This document shows, piece after piece, positions 17,494-26,530 of a stretch of 64,000 nt of DNA. A program made the position numbers and the translations under genes. Below the pieces are notes generated by a model. That model worked only from the letters and a program-made list of their open reading frames with translations, had not been told where the DNA came from and ran no database searches. Numbering within the stretch: the first letter of the stretch is position 1; every line of letters begins with the position of its first letter. This DNA comes from Microbacterium neungamense (GTDB lineage Bacteria; Actinomycetota; Actinomycetes; Actinomycetales; Microbacteriaceae). The stretch spans positions 682,001 through 746,000 of the forward strand of contig NZ_CP069717.1 of NCBI RefSeq assembly GCF_024971095.1, written 5' to 3'.

Positions 17494-17741
17494 CCCCGCT
17501 CCTCCCGGCCGTCGTCGCCGGATGCTGCGGCACGGGCGGCGTCCAGCCGGCGCTTCGCGCCGAGCAGCCACTCCTCGCAGCGGGCGGCCAGCGCCTCACC
17601 CCGCTCCCACAGGGCGAGGGACTGCTCCAGGGTCGGGGCGCCCTGCTCCAGTTCGGCGACGACGCGGACCAGCTCGTCGCGCGCGTCCTCGAACGACAGG
17701 GATTCCACCGGGGTGTCGTTGGGCGCGGTCACGGCTTCCAT
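17490..17741 (-). CDS. xseB: Exodeoxyribonuclease VII small subunit
   Basis: An 83-residue helical protein with the XseB core ([42 protein letters not shown]). Several copies coat the XseA subunit to form exonuclease VII, which trims single-stranded DNA. It follows xseA after about 96 bases and overlaps the DUF4245 start by four. Confidence 0.93.
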   Translation of the reverse strand: MEAVTAPNDTPVESLSFEDARDELVRVVAELEQGAPTLEQSLALWERGEALAARCEEWLLGAKRRLDAARAAASGDDGREERG

Positions 17742-17837
17742 CCTACGCGGCGGCGCCGCAGCCCCTCGCCCCGGGCTGCCTCCCGAGCATCGGCATCGTG
17801 CATCGATGCGTCGCCGGCATGCCCGACCGATGGCGGG

Positions 17838-19115
17838 TCAGCCCGCCTCGGGGATCTCGCCCTCCGAGCGCGCGGCGATCGAGCCGCGGTCGACCGTGAT
17901 CGTCAGGGCGGTGCCGGCCGGGGCATCCGATGCGTCGCGCAGGATGACGCCGCCCTCGAGATGCGCGATGGCGTAGCCGCGGGCGAGGGTCGCCGCGGGA
18001 GAGAGGGCGCGCAGCGAGGCGCGCAGCTCGGCGGTGGCGCGCTGGGCGTCGTCGACCCGGCGGGTGACCGTGTCGCGGCCGCGGGCGGAGAGCAGCCAGA
18101 TCTCCTGGGCGCGGCCGTCGACGATGTGCTCGGGGGAGCGCAGCACCGGACGCGAGCGCAGCTGCTCGAGCTGGGCGATGTCGTGCGACACCCGCTGCTG
18201 CAGCCGGGTGGTGGCGCGGGCCCGCAGCTGGGCGATGAGCGCCCGCTGCTCGCCGACGTCGGGGACGACGCGCTTGGCGGCATCCGTCGGCGTCGAGGCG
18301 CGCAGATCGGCGACGTCGTCGAGGAGCGGGTGGTCGTTCTCGTGCCCGATGGCGCTGACGATCGGGGTGGATGCCGCGGCGACGGCCCGGATCAGACGCT
18401 CGTCGCTGAAGCCGAGCAGCGTCTGCGGGTCGCCGCCGCCGCGGGCGATGATGATGACGTCGACGTCCGGGTCGGCGTCCAGCCGCGCGAGGGCGGCGAG
18501 CGTCTCCGGCACGCAGCGGTCGCCCTGCACCGCCGCGTACTCGGTGCGGAAGCGCACCTGCGGCCAGCGCAGCTCGGCGTTGCGGTGCACGTCCTTCTCG
18601 GCATCCGACCGTTCGCCGGTGATGAGCCCGATGCAGTGCGGCAGGAACGGCAGCGGCTTCTTGCGGGCCGCGTCGAACAGGCCCTCCTGGCGCAGCTGCG
18701 CGCGCAGGCGCTCCAGGCGCTCGAGCTGGTCGCCGATCCCGACGTGCTTCATCGCGGACACCGCGAAGCCGAAGTCCCCCGACTTCACGAAGTAGTCGGC
18801 CTTCACCGCCGCGACGACGTGATCGCCCACGCCGAGGTCGTTCGGGATGCGGGGGCGCACGCTCGACCAGATCCGGATGGAGATCTGGGCGTCGGAACGG
18901 GTGTCCTTGAGTCGGGCGAAGATGTTCCCGGCCCGCACGTTCCATGAGGTGATCTCGCCCTCGACCCACACGGTGCCCCACTGCGCCACGAAGTCGCGGA
19001 TCGTCGCGTTCAGCCGCGCCACGGATGTCGGCGCGTCGGGCCGGGAGTCGCGCGGGGCGACGGCATCCGCGGGCGGCGCCTGGCCGGGCACGGCGGCGGC
19101 TTCGAAGACGGGCAT
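17838..19115 (-). CDS. xseA: Exodeoxyribonuclease VII large subunit
   Basis: A 425-residue subunit with an N-terminal OB fold (LNATIRDFVAQWGTVWVEGEITSW) and a catalytic domain (VIIIARGGGDPQTLLGFSDERL, SAIGHENDHPLLDDVADLRASTPTDAA), then a helical XseB-binding region. ATG at 19115 is chosen over an upstream in-frame extension because conserved sequence starts shortly after it and GGGGAG lies upstream. It diverges from ispH with about 73 bases between start codons. Confidence 0.94.
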   Translation of the reverse strand: MPVFEAAAVPGQAPPADAVAPRDSRPDAPTSVARLNATIRDFVAQWGTVWVEGEITSWNVRAGNIFARLKDTRSDAQISIRIWSSVRPRIPNDLGVGDHVVAAVKADYFVKSGDFGFAVSAMKHVGIGDQLERLERLRAQLRQEGLFDAARKKPLPFLPHCIGLITGERSDAEKDVHRNAELRWPQVRFRTEYAAVQGDRCVPETLAALARLDADPDVDVIIIARGGGDPQTLLGFSDERLIRAVAAASTPIVSAIGHENDHPLLDDVADLRASTPTDAAKRVVPDVGEQRALIAQLRARATTRLQQRVSHDIAQLEQLRSRPVLRSPEHIVDGRAQEIWLLSARGRDTVTRRVDDAQRATAELRASLRALSPAATLARGYAIAHLEGGVILRDASDAPAGTALTITVDRGSIAARSEGEIPEAG

Positions 19116-19176
19116 GCCTCCATTCTCCCCGGTGCCGGCGGATGCCGTCTCCCGGGCTTCGGACAGGTGCCGCCGG

Positions 19177-19182
19177 TAGACT
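19177..19182 (+). promoter_or_regulatory. Leaderless -10 box of ispH (TAGACT)
   Basis: TAGACT is followed by six bases and the GTG at 19189. Confidence 0.55.
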
Positions 19183-19188
19183 TCGAGG

Positions 19189-20265
19189 GTGACCTCCACC
19201 GCCGTCTCCCTCCCCGTCCCGCAGGTGCCGGGGCGCCGTCGTGCCGCCGAGCGCGCCCGCCTCGAGGACCGCCCGGTCGACGGTCGCAAGCGCGTGCTGC
19301 TGGCCGCCCCGCGCGGCTACTGCGCCGGGGTCGACCGCGCGGTCGTGGCGGTCGAGAAGGCGCTGGAGCGCTACGGCGCCCCCGTGTACGTGCGCAAGCA
19401 GATCGTGCACAACATCCACGTCGTCACCGAGCTCGAGGCGAAGGGCGCGATCTTCGTCGACGAGGTCGACGAGGTTCCCGAGGGCGCCCACGTCGTCTTC
19501 AGCGCGCACGGGGTCTCCCCGGACGTGGTGAACGCGGCCGCCGAGCGGGGCCTGCACGCCATCGACGCCACCTGCCCGCTGGTGACCAAGGTGCACCGCG
19601 AGGCCGTCCGCTTCGCCCGCGACGACTACGAGATCCTCCTCATCGGGCACGACGGCCACGAGGAGGTCGAGGGCACCGCCGGCGAGGCGCCCGATCACGT
19701 CACGATCGTGAACTCGCCCGAGGAGGCCGACACCGTGCAGGTGAAGGACCCCTCCAAGGTGGTGTGGCTCTCGCAGACGACGCTCTCGGTGGACGAGACG
19801 ATGGAGACCGTGAACCGCCTCCGGACGCGGTTCCCCGAGCTGCACAACCCGCCGTCGGACGACATCTGCTATGCCACGCAGAACCGCCAGGTCGCGATCA
19901 AGAAGGTGGCCGCCGACGCCGACCTCGTCATCGTCGTCGGCTCTGCGAACTCCTCGAACAGCGTGCGGCTGGTCGAGGTCGCGCTCGAGTACGGCGCCAA
20001 GGCGGCGTACCGGGTGGACTACGCCGACGAGGTCCAGCAGGAGTGGCTGGACGGCGTGCGCACCGTCGGTGTCACCAGCGGCGCCTCGGTGCCCGAGGTG
20101 CTGGTGCAGGAGGTGCTGGCGGCGCTCGCCGAGGCGGGCTACGGCGAGGTCGAGGAGGTGCGCACCGCGGAGGAGGACCTGATGTTCTCGCTGCCGAAGG
20201 AGCTGCGCCAGGACGCCTCCGGCCAGCGCGACGGGCGCGCGCTCGGCGGCCGGACCGGCCGCTGA
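19189..20265 (+). CDS. ispH: 4-hydroxy-3-methylbut-2-enyl diphosphate reductase
   Basis: A 358-residue [4Fe-4S] enzyme for the last step of the MEP isoprenoid pathway, producing IPP and DMAPP. The three cluster cysteines are in [11 protein letters not shown] (about residue 45), [11 protein letters not shown] (about 131) and ICYATQNRQ (about 228). The active-site glutamate region and SANSSNS substrate motif are present. The N-terminus has about 30 extra residues typical of actinobacterial versions. The product could feed the Z-prenyl synthase at 7577. Confidence 0.96.
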   Translation: MTSTAVSLPVPQVPGRRRAAERARLEDRPVDGRKRVLLAAPRGYCAGVDRAVVAVEKALERYGAPVYVRKQIVHNIHVVTELEAKGAIFVDEVDEVPEGAHVVFSAHGVSPDVVNAAAERGLHAIDATCPLVTKVHREAVRFARDDYEILLIGHDGHEEVEGTAGEAPDHVTIVNSPEEADTVQVKDPSKVVWLSQTTLSVDETMETVNRLRTRFPELHNPPSDDICYATQNRQVAIKKVAADADLVIVVGSANSSNSVRLVEVALEYGAKAAYRVDYADEVQQEWLDGVRTVGVTSGASVPEVLVQEVLAALAEAGYGEVEEVRTAEEDLMFSLPKELRQDASGQRDGRALGGRTGR

Positions 20266-20316
20266 CGGGCGCCCCGACGCCGCCGACACACGCCCGTCCA
20301 CAGGGCCGGCGAGGGC

Positions 20317-20322
20317 TAGGAT
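20317..20322 (+). promoter_or_regulatory. Putative -10 box of the IclR-type gene (TAGGAT)
   Basis: TAGGAT lies 16 bases before the ATG at 20339, with GGAGGG in between. Confidence 0.4.
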
Positions 20323-20338
20323 CGTCGCCGGAGGGACG

Positions 20339-20983
20339 ATGACGGCTCCCGAGCGGGAACAGACGCTGATCGGATCGGTGCAGCGCGCCCTGTCGCTCGT
20401 CGACATCGTCGCGCGGGCCGCCCGGCCGGTGCCCGTGAAGGCGCTCGCCGTGGCATCCGGTCTCACCTCGGGCACGACGTACAACCTCGTGCGCACCCTG
20501 GTGCACGAGGGGTATCTCGCGAACGAGCCGGACGGAGTGATCCTGGGGCCGCGCTTTCACGGATTCCTCACGCCGAACGACAGCAGCGGCGTCTTCCTCG
20601 CCCTCGTGCGGGAGGCGCTCAACGCGGCCAGCGACATCGTCGGCGCGAGCGCCTACTTCGCGCGGTACGGGGATGGTGAGATCCACCTGATCGACATCGT
20701 GGACGCGCCGCGCAGCCCGCGCACCGAGCTGTGGGTCGGCATGCAAGCCAGCGCGCATGCCACGGCCCTGGGCAAGCAGATCCTCGCCGAGCTGCCGCCG
20801 TCGGAGGTGCGCGACTACCTGGCCCGAAATCCGCTGCGCCCCAGTCGAGTCCCCACTCACTGGGGTCGCCGTGTGCGTGGGGGCGTGGACCGGCGAGGAC
20901 CGGACCGGCGGGGACCAGCCCCGCGGGGATCGCGCGGCCGGGGGTCGGCCCTGCCGGCGTCGTTACCATGGACGGATGACTGA
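20339..20983 (+). pseudogene. IclR family regulator with truncated, replaced C-terminus
   Basis: The first 65 or so residues are a good IclR winged helix (SVQRALSLVDIVARAARPVPVKALA, LTSGTTYNLVRTLVHEGYL). The effector domain begins normally and reaches AHATALGKQILAELPPSEVRDYLARNPL near residue 168, where IclR proteins should go on for about 80 more residues. Instead a 45-residue Arg/Gly-rich tail with no family resemblance runs to a stop at 20983, overlapping the start of the next gene. The ligand pocket is therefore incomplete. It may still bind DNA. The break falls near 20840, followed by GC-rich direct repeats of GACCGGCG. Confidence 0.72.
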
Positions 20984-21572
20984 CGACCGCCCCCGCTACG
21001 GCGAGTACGCGAGCCCCGAGGAGCAGCGCGCGCGGGCGGGCCTGCCGCCGTTGCCGCCGCAGGGCGCCGCCGGCCCGGCCGGGCAGGATGCCGCGACAGG
21101 GCTTCCCGGGTCTGCCGGGCATCCGAGTCCCGCGTCTCCCGGGCATCCGTCGTCCTGGTCGGTACCGCCCGACGACCCCGCCGCCCCGGCCAGGACCGGT
21201 CGCGGCGCCGACCGCGTCCTCACGCTCGCCCTCCTGGCCCTCGGGCTGCTGAACGTGCTCTCGTCCATCCCGGGCTTCCTGGATCTCGCGACCACGATGG
21301 ACCGCACCCTGGAGATCCTCGGCCTCCCGGGGGAGTTCACCTCCTACGCCGCCGCCCGGCTCTGGGGAGCGATCGCGACGGTCGTCCTCCTCGGCGGATA
21401 CGCCGCGACGGTGTGGCTGGCTCTGCGGCGGCTGCGCGCGCGGCGGCTCGCCTGGTGGGTGCCGCTCGCCGGTTTCGCGGTCACGATGGTGCTCGTCTCG
21501 GTGTGCCTGTCCATGCCGATGTTCGGGGATCCGGCGTTCCTGCAGGGTCTCGGCGCACCGTCCGCCGGGTAG
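20976..21572 (+). CDS. DUF6264 family membrane protein
   Basis: A 198-residue protein with the family N-terminus MTDDRPRYGEYASPEEQRAR, a Pro/Gly/Ser-rich low-complexity linker (about residues 25-70) and three to four hydrophobic helices (about 80-102, 122-148, 157-178). It is common in Microbacteriaceae with no known function. The ATG at 20976 lies inside the tail of the truncated IclR frame, which supports the view that the IclR tail is not under selection. The TAG stop doubles as the start of the next gene's -10 box. Confidence 0.78.
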   Translation: MTDDRPRYGEYASPEEQRARAGLPPLPPQGAAGPAGQDAATGLPGSAGHPSPASPGHPSSWSVPPDDPAAPARTGRGADRVLTLALLALGLLNVLSSIPGFLDLATTMDRTLEILGLPGEFTSYAAARLWGAIATVVLLGGYAATVWLALRRLRARRLAWWVPLAGFAVTMVLVSVCLSMPMFGDPAFLQGLGAPSAG

Positions 21573-21575
21573 CCT
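21570..21575 (+). promoter_or_regulatory. Leaderless -10 box overlapping a stop codon (TAGCCT)
   Basis: TAGCCT is followed by six bases and the ATG at 21582. Its first three bases are the stop codon of the DUF6264 gene. Confidence 0.5.
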
Positions 21576-21581
21576 CGAAGG

Positions 21582-22922
21582 ATGAAGGCTCCGCAGCTCG
21601 CGTTCCAGGTCCACCACGCCGTCGTCACCGCCGGCGACGGAGCGGATGCCCGGGAGCGGGTGCTCGCGGTGCTCCGCCAGCACCGCATCCTGGCCGCACT
21701 CCGCGGGGGCGGACGGTCCGGCCCGGAGGCCGCGGTGCTGCTGCCGGTGACGCAGGACGGCGCGGTGCTCGCGCTCGCCGCGGACGACCGGCTCAGTTTC
21801 GGGATCACGGTCGCCGACCTGCGGGCCGGGTTCGCCGCGGAGGGGCTGGCCCTCGCGCTCGGCGAGAGCGCGGATGCGGATCCTGTGCCCGGCGGCGATG
21901 AGGGGACGGATGCTGCGCACGTCGACGGCGCCACCGAGGGCCTCACCGACGACGCCACCGAGGACCTCACGGAGGTGCTCGCCGACGACGGGCAGCGCGA
22001 CGAGGATCTTCTCGCCGACGACGCGGCAACGGCCCAGTTCGCGCAGGAGCACGGCGCTTCGGCGGAGCCCGTGCGGGTCGCGGAGTTCTCGCATCGTGGA
22101 CCCTGGGCCGCGCGTCTCACGGCGCAGATCCTCGGCGTCGATGTCGAGTACCTCGAGGACGGCGACTGGTCGCTCTACCGCTACCGCACCGACCGGCCGC
22201 ACGGCGTGATCACGGGCGCCGGCGCGGACGGTCTGGTGGTGGAGCTGAACCTGCCGGTGCACGGCGAGGCCTGGGTGGAGGTGACCGTCCCGGCCGGCGA
22301 GACCGCGTTCTTCTGGCCGAACGCGGAGCGCGAGACCCGGCCGACGCTGGACGTCGAGGCGATCGCGGTCCCCGAGATCGCCGAGCTGTACCGGCGGATG
22401 CTGACCGAGGCCGATGGCCTGGAGGACGAGATCGCGCTGCTCGGGCGGGATGTGGACGCCGAAGCGGTGCGCCGCGCCTGCATCCCCGAGTCTCTCGGCG
22501 GAGTCGCCGGGGAGCGGGAACGGCTGACCGCGTTCCTGACGGCGTTCGGAGTGCCGCCGTCCCTCGCCGCCGCGGCGCTGCCGGACGCGGACTCGCTCCC
22601 GGCACCGGGCGACGAGGCGCCGTCGGCAGCCGCGACCCGCCGATTCGCGCCGCAGGGCTGGCCCGCCGTGATCGGCGGGATCCTCGTCGGCGGCCTGAGC
22701 GAGACCGTTCCGCTCACCGCGCGGAGCCACCCGGTCGCACGGCTCGCGCGTGCGCTGGAGCGCCGACCGCAGCTCGCCGCGGCGGCGAGCACCGCCGAGA
22801 TCGCGGCCGGCGTCGCACTGCTGCGCGGACGGTCGGGTCTCGCCCGCGTGATCGGTGCTCTGGCAGTGCTGGACGGCCTGGCCGACCTCGGCCTCCTCGC
22901 CCTGCGCATCCGCCGGCGCTGA
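21582..22922 (+). CDS. Protein of unknown function, 446 residues
   Basis: I do not recognise a family. The N-terminal 100 residues read as a mixed alpha/beta domain. A strongly acidic linker follows (about 105-155, many Asp/Glu/Thr). A second beta-rich domain around residues 165-265 contains PRHG-free, aromatic-rich motifs such as YRYRTDRPHG and FFWPNAERE. The C-terminal 100 residues are helical and rather hydrophobic, with a final weakly amphipathic segment. Codon use matches the neighbours and the start is supported by a TAGCCT box, so the gene is real. It is likely lineage-specific. Confidence 0.65.
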   Translation: MKAPQLAFQVHHAVVTAGDGADARERVLAVLRQHRILAALRGGGRSGPEAAVLLPVTQDGAVLALAADDRLSFGITVADLRAGFAAEGLALALGESADADPVPGGDEGTDAAHVDGATEGLTDDATEDLTEVLADDGQRDEDLLADDAATAQFAQEHGASAEPVRVAEFSHRGPWAARLTAQILGVDVEYLEDGDWSLYRYRTDRPHGVITGAGADGLVVELNLPVHGEAWVEVTVPAGETAFFWPNAERETRPTLDVEAIAVPEIAELYRRMLTEADGLEDEIALLGRDVDAEAVRRACIPESLGGVAGERERLTAFLTAFGVPPSLAAAALPDADSLPAPGDEAPSAAATRRFAPQGWPAVIGGILVGGLSETVPLTARSHPVARLARALERRPQLAAAASTAEIAAGVALLRGRSGLARVIGALAVLDGLADLGLLALRIRRR

Positions 22923-22990
22923 CTGCGGAGCCGGCCCGCGGCCGCGTCGCTCGCCGCGACGCGGTCCCGGCACGCCGGGGGAGACGACGA

Positions 22991-23031
22991 AGCCCCCGTC
23001 CGGCGGCGACGAGCGCGGCCGGACGGGGGCT
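22991..23031. terminator. Bidirectional terminator
   Basis: A perfect 14-bp stem (22991-23004, AGCCCCCGTCCGGC, with 23018-23031) lies between the convergent unknown gene and fbaA. Confidence 0.75.
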
Positions 23032-23042
23032 CCGTGCGGATG

Positions 23043-24071
23043 TCAGCTCTGCGACTGGCCGTACGAGCCGAGCTGCTTGGTCGACTCGACGACGCGGGCG
23101 GCCATCGCCGACTCGGCGATCTTGCCCCAGGCGCGCGGGTCGTACTGCTTCTTGTTGCCGACCTCGCCGTCGACCTTCAGCACGCCGTCGTAGTTCTGGA
23201 ACATGTAACCGGCGATCGAGCGGGTGAACGCGTACTGCGTGTCGGTATCGATGTTCATCTTGATGACGCCGTTGGCGACCGCCAGCGCGATCTCCTCGTC
23301 GGTGGAGCCGGAGCCGCCGTGGAAGACGAGGTCGAGGGGCTTCGGGCCGGTGCCGTACTTCTCGGCGACCTGGGCCTGGATCTCGCCCAACAGCTCCGGA
23401 CGCAGCTTCACGTTGCCGGGCTTGTACACGCCGTGCACGTTGCCGAAGGTGAGGGCGGCGATGTAGCGGCCGTTCTCCCCGAGACCCAGCGCCTGCACGG
23501 CCTGGTCGACGTCGGCGAAGGTGGTGTAGAGGGCCTCGTTGGAGCCCTCGTGCTTGATGCCGTCCTCCTCGCCGCCGACGACGCCGATCTCGACCTCGAG
23601 GATCGCGTTGATGTTCTTCATCCGGGGGAGCAGGCTCTTGGCGATCTCGATGTTCTCGTCGAGCGGCACCGCCGACCCGTCCCACATGTGCGACTGGAAG
23701 ATCGGGTTGCGCCCGGCCTTGACCTCTTCCTCGGAGGCCGCGATGAGCGGCTCGACGAAGCCGCCGAGCGCGTCCTTCGGGCAGTGGTCGGTGTGCAGCG
23801 CGACCGTGATCGGGTACGACTTGGCGACCTCGTGGACGTAGCGGGCGAAGGCGAGGGCGCCGGTCGCCCGGGCCTTGACGGTGTGGCCGGCGAAGTAGTC
23901 GGCCCCGCCCGTGGTGACCTGGAGGATGCCGTCCGATCCGGCCTCGGTGAGGCCCTGGAGCACCGCGTTGATGGTCTGCGAGCTGGAGACGTTGATGGCC
24001 GGGTACGCGAAGCCGCCGGCCTTCGCGCGGTCGAGCATGTCGGCGTACTGTTCCGGGGTGGCAACGGGCAT
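23043..24071 (-). CDS. fbaA: Class II fructose-bisphosphate aldolase
   Basis: A 342-residue zinc aldolase that splits or forms fructose-1,6-bisphosphate. Zinc and catalytic motifs are visible: HTDHCPKDAL near residue 94, EVEIGVVGGEEDG near residue 165, TFGNVHGVYKPGNVKL near residue 210 and FHGGSGSTDEEI near residue 256. CAGGAG is six bases before the ATG at 24071. It is divergent from glpX, so glycolytic and gluconeogenic enzymes for the same metabolite share one promoter region. Confidence 0.96.
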   Translation of the reverse strand: MPVATPEQYADMLDRAKAGGFAYPAINVSSSQTINAVLQGLTEAGSDGILQVTTGGADYFAGHTVKARATGALAFARYVHEVAKSYPITVALHTDHCPKDALGGFVEPLIAASEEEVKAGRNPIFQSHMWDGSAVPLDENIEIAKSLLPRMKNINAILEVEIGVVGGEEDGIKHEGSNEALYTTFADVDQAVQALGLGENGRYIAALTFGNVHGVYKPGNVKLRPELLGEIQAQVAEKYGTGPKPLDLVFHGGSGSTDEEIALAVANGVIKMNIDTDTQYAFTRSIAGYMFQNYDGVLKVDGEVGNKKQYDPRAWGKIAESAMAARVVESTKQLGSYGQSQS

Positions 24072-24243
24072 GGATTCTCCTGCGGTCGGGGGAGGGATGT
24101 CCTTCCACACTCTAGTGGCGAGGGGGACGGATGCCGGGGGCTGTGTCGCTGGTCACCACCACCGGCCTTCGTCGATGTTAAGAACGTGGAATTCTTCATG
24201 CTCTGACCGGCGAAAATCGCGGGGTCACGTGCGCCGGGCTGGC

Positions 24244-24249
24244 TAGGCT
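24244..24249 (+). promoter_or_regulatory. Leaderless -10 box of glpX (TAGGCT)
   Basis: TAGGCT is followed by seven bases and the ATG at 24257. Confidence 0.5.
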
Positions 24250-24256
24250 GGGCGGC

Positions 24257-25243
24257 ATGGTGAGTCTCACAGGCGATCTCAGCCCCCTCCGCCCCGACCG
24301 CAACCTCGCACTCGAGCTCGTGCGCGCCACTGAGGCGGCGGCGATCCGCGCGGTGCCGTTCATCGGCCGCGGCGACAAGGAGGCGGCGGACGGCGCGGCC
24401 GTGGACGCCATGCGCGCCTTCCTGGGCACCGTGCACTTCCAGGGCCGGGTCGTGATCGGCGAGGGCGAGAAGGACAACGCGCCGATGCTGTTCAACGGCG
24501 AGGTGGTCGGCACCGGCCGCGGGCCGGAGTGCGACATCGCGGTGGACCCGATCGACGGCACCTCGCTCACCGCAGCGGGACGCCAGAACGCGCTCTCCGT
24601 GATCGCGGTGTCCGACCGCGGCACCATGCTGGACGCGTCCAGCGTCTTCTACATGGACAAGCTGGTCACCGGCCCGGCCGGGGTCGGCGTGGTGGACATC
24701 CGCCTGCCCATCGGGGAGAACATCCGGCGCCTCGCCAAGGCGCTCGGCAAGCCGGTGGACGAGATCGTCGTGTCGGTGCTGAACCGTCCCCGTCACGAGA
24801 AGCTGATCGAGGAGATCCGCGAGGCCGGGGCGGGCACCCGCCTGATGAGCGACGGCGATGTCGCCGGCGGCATCAACGCGGCCCGGCACGGCGCCCGCAC
24901 CGACATGTGCGTCGGCATCGGCGGCAGCCCCGAGGGCATCGTCACGGCCTGCGCCATCAAGGCCCTCGGCGGGCACATCCAGGGGCGGCTGTGGCCGCGC
25001 GACGACGAGGAGCGCCAGCGCGGCATCGACGCCGGCCTCGACGTCGACAAGGTGTACGAGGCGGACGACCTCGTCAAGGGCAACAACACGATCTTCGTCG
25101 CTACCGGCGTCACCGACGGCCAGCTGGTCGCCGGCGTCCGCCGGGAGGGCGGTTACCTCTACACCGAGAGCGTGGTGCTGCGCGGGGCATCCGGCACCCT
25201 GCGCCGGATCGCGTCGGAGCACCTCGTCTCCAAGTGGCTCTGA
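24257..25243 (+). CDS. glpX: Class II fructose-1,6-bisphosphatase
   Basis: A 328-residue GlpX-type phosphatase, the main gluconeogenic FBPase of actinobacteria. The metal-binding motifs GEGEKDNAPML (about residue 75) and DPIDGTSLTA (about residue 97) are intact, as are the substrate loops LNRPRHEKL and IGGSPEGIVTACAIKALGG. It has its own leaderless promoter and faces away from fbaA. Confidence 0.95.
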   Translation: MVSLTGDLSPLRPDRNLALELVRATEAAAIRAVPFIGRGDKEAADGAAVDAMRAFLGTVHFQGRVVIGEGEKDNAPMLFNGEVVGTGRGPECDIAVDPIDGTSLTAAGRQNALSVIAVSDRGTMLDASSVFYMDKLVTGPAGVGVVDIRLPIGENIRRLAKALGKPVDEIVVSVLNRPRHEKLIEEIREAGAGTRLMSDGDVAGGINAARHGARTDMCVGIGGSPEGIVTACAIKALGGHIQGRLWPRDDEERQRGIDAGLDVDKVYEADDLVKGNNTIFVATGVTDGQLVAGVRREGGYLYTESVVLRGASGTLRRIASEHLVSKWL

Positions 25244-25400
25244 GCTGAAGGTCCGGCGAAGCCGGACGCGCTGGACGCGGATCGTCACCGAACCGGTATC
25301 CGGCGACCACCGCGGCATCCGGGCATTCCCAGCGGATGCTGGCACAATGTTCCTCGGCCGGTGCGCGTGCATCGGGACAGGCCAGGAACAGGAGATCGCG

Positions 25401-25697
25401 ATGACCTCGCCGGACGAGTCGCCCGCTGGGGCGCCGCGCGTGCAGCACGTGACCACCAAGACCGGCCGCATCGTGCGGGTGACGGAGGCGCAGGCGGCGG
25501 CCGTGGCGGCGCAGACCGCGAAGACGCCGACCGGCTCGACGAAGATCATCATCGACCCCGCGCGCCGCACCGACGTGCTCTTCCGCGTCCGCCGCGACGA
25601 GGGTCACGAGATCAGCTCGTGGTGGATGATCGGCGCGTTCCTGGTCACCTCGGGGATCGTCATCGCCCTGCTGTCCTGGGTGCCCGGCACGGCCTGA
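25401..25697 (+). CDS. Small membrane protein of unknown function
   Basis: A 98-residue protein with a polar N-terminal two thirds and one C-terminal transmembrane helix (about residues 74-93). AGGAG at 25389-25393 is seven bases before the ATG. The region just upstream is also open in this frame but lacks a better start. No family recognised. Codon use is normal. Confidence 0.65.
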   Translation: MTSPDESPAGAPRVQHVTTKTGRIVRVTEAQAAAVAAQTAKTPTGSTKIIIDPARRTDVLFRVRRDEGHEISSWWMIGAFLVTSGIVIALLSWVPGTA

Positions 25698-25732
25698 CCA
25701 GCAACAGGGCCTGACCGGGAACAGGCCGAGCC

Positions 25733-26326
25733 TCAGGCGACGGCGGCCTCCGCAGCCGCGAGCAGCGGCTCGGTGAGCGCGACGCCCGCCGCGGTGGCGA
25801 GCGCGTCCACGTCGTTCGCGCCGAACCGGCGGGCCGCGTCGATGACGATGTGCGCGCAGGCGCGGGCATCCGCGAGCGCGTCGTGGTGGGGGAAGGCGCC
25901 GAACCCGGCCGCCTCGGCCGCCTTCGGCAGCCGGTACGACTCGAGCCGGTAGGTCTTGCGGGCCAGTGCGAGCGAGCAGAGGGAGCGGTAGGGCGGGGCA
26001 TCCGTCCCCGTCGCCTCGCAGGCGCGGCGCAGCACGTTCAGGTCGAAGCCGGCGTTGTGCGCGACCAGGACGTCCGCGCCGGCGAAGGCGCACAGGCGGT
26101 CGAGCTGCTGCGACCAGCCCGGTGCGGACGCGACGTCCTGCGGGCGGATGCCGTGGATCCGGACGTTCCACTCGTTGAACTCGTCGTGCCCGGCGGGCGG
26201 GCGGATGAGCCACCCGGTGGTCGCGACCACCTCGCCGCCGCGCACCCGCACCATGCCGACCGCGCAGGCGGATGCCGGGCTGGAGTTCGCGGTCTCGAAG
26301 TCGATCGCAGTGAAATCCAGGGGCAC
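25733..26326 (-). CDS. DEDDh 3'-5' exonuclease (DnaQ-like)
   Basis: A 197-residue exonuclease of the DEDDh group. The four acidic residues and histidine are visible: AIDFETA near residue 7 (D and E), LVAHNAGFDLNVL near residue 95 (D) and HHDALADARA near residue 145 (H and D). Such stand-alone domains serve in proofreading-like or RNA-trimming roles; there is no fused UvrC or BRCT part. GTG at 26326 is preceded by GAGGGTGGAGAG. Confidence 0.87.
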   Translation of the reverse strand: MPLDFTAIDFETANSSPASACAVGMVRVRGGEVVATTGWLIRPPAGHDEFNEWNVRIHGIRPQDVASAPGWSQQLDRLCAFAGADVLVAHNAGFDLNVLRRACEATGTDAPPYRSLCSLALARKTYRLESYRLPKAAEAAGFGAFPHHDALADARACAHIVIDAARRFGANDVDALATAAGVALTEPLLAAAEAAVA

Positions 26327-26417
26327 CTCTCCACCCTCGCGGCCGTCCGCCGTCGCTGCCGTCAGGCGCGCCGTCGAACGCGCGATCCGGGCCTCGGGCC
26401 CACCGCGTCGCACCGCC

Positions 26418-26511
26418 GGACGCTGAGCCTGTCGAAGCGTCCCGTGGATCCGGACGCTGAGCCTGTCGTAGCGTCGGTCCGTCGCACCGACGCTGAGCCC
26501 GCCGAAGCGTC
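26418..26511. repeat. Three copies of the TTCGACAGGCTCAG-type repeat
   Basis: Imperfect palindromes of about 24 bases at 26418-26442, 26452-26475 and 26489-26511. On the minus strand each reads GACGCTTCGACAGG followed by CTCAGCGTC, with small changes. All three are in the same orientation and are unevenly spaced, between the exonuclease start and the methyltransferase promoter. The same repeat occurs inside gcvP. Confidence 0.85.
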
Positions 26512-26518
26512 ATCCGGG

Positions 26519-26524
26519 TACCGT
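26519..26524 (+). promoter_or_regulatory. Leaderless -10 box of the methyltransferase (TACCGT)
   Basis: TACCGT is followed by six bases and the ATG at 26531, eight bases after the last repeat copy. Confidence 0.45.
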
Positions 26525-26530
26525 GACGGT

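Noticed and set aside
25708-25727. Six-bp hairpin between the small membrane protein gene and the exonuclease gene
   Set aside because: The stem is short with a large loop; too weak to call a terminator.
26418-26511. CRISPR-like array
   Set aside because: Only three copies, uneven short spacers, imperfect palindromes and no cas genes. It is a dispersed repeat family.
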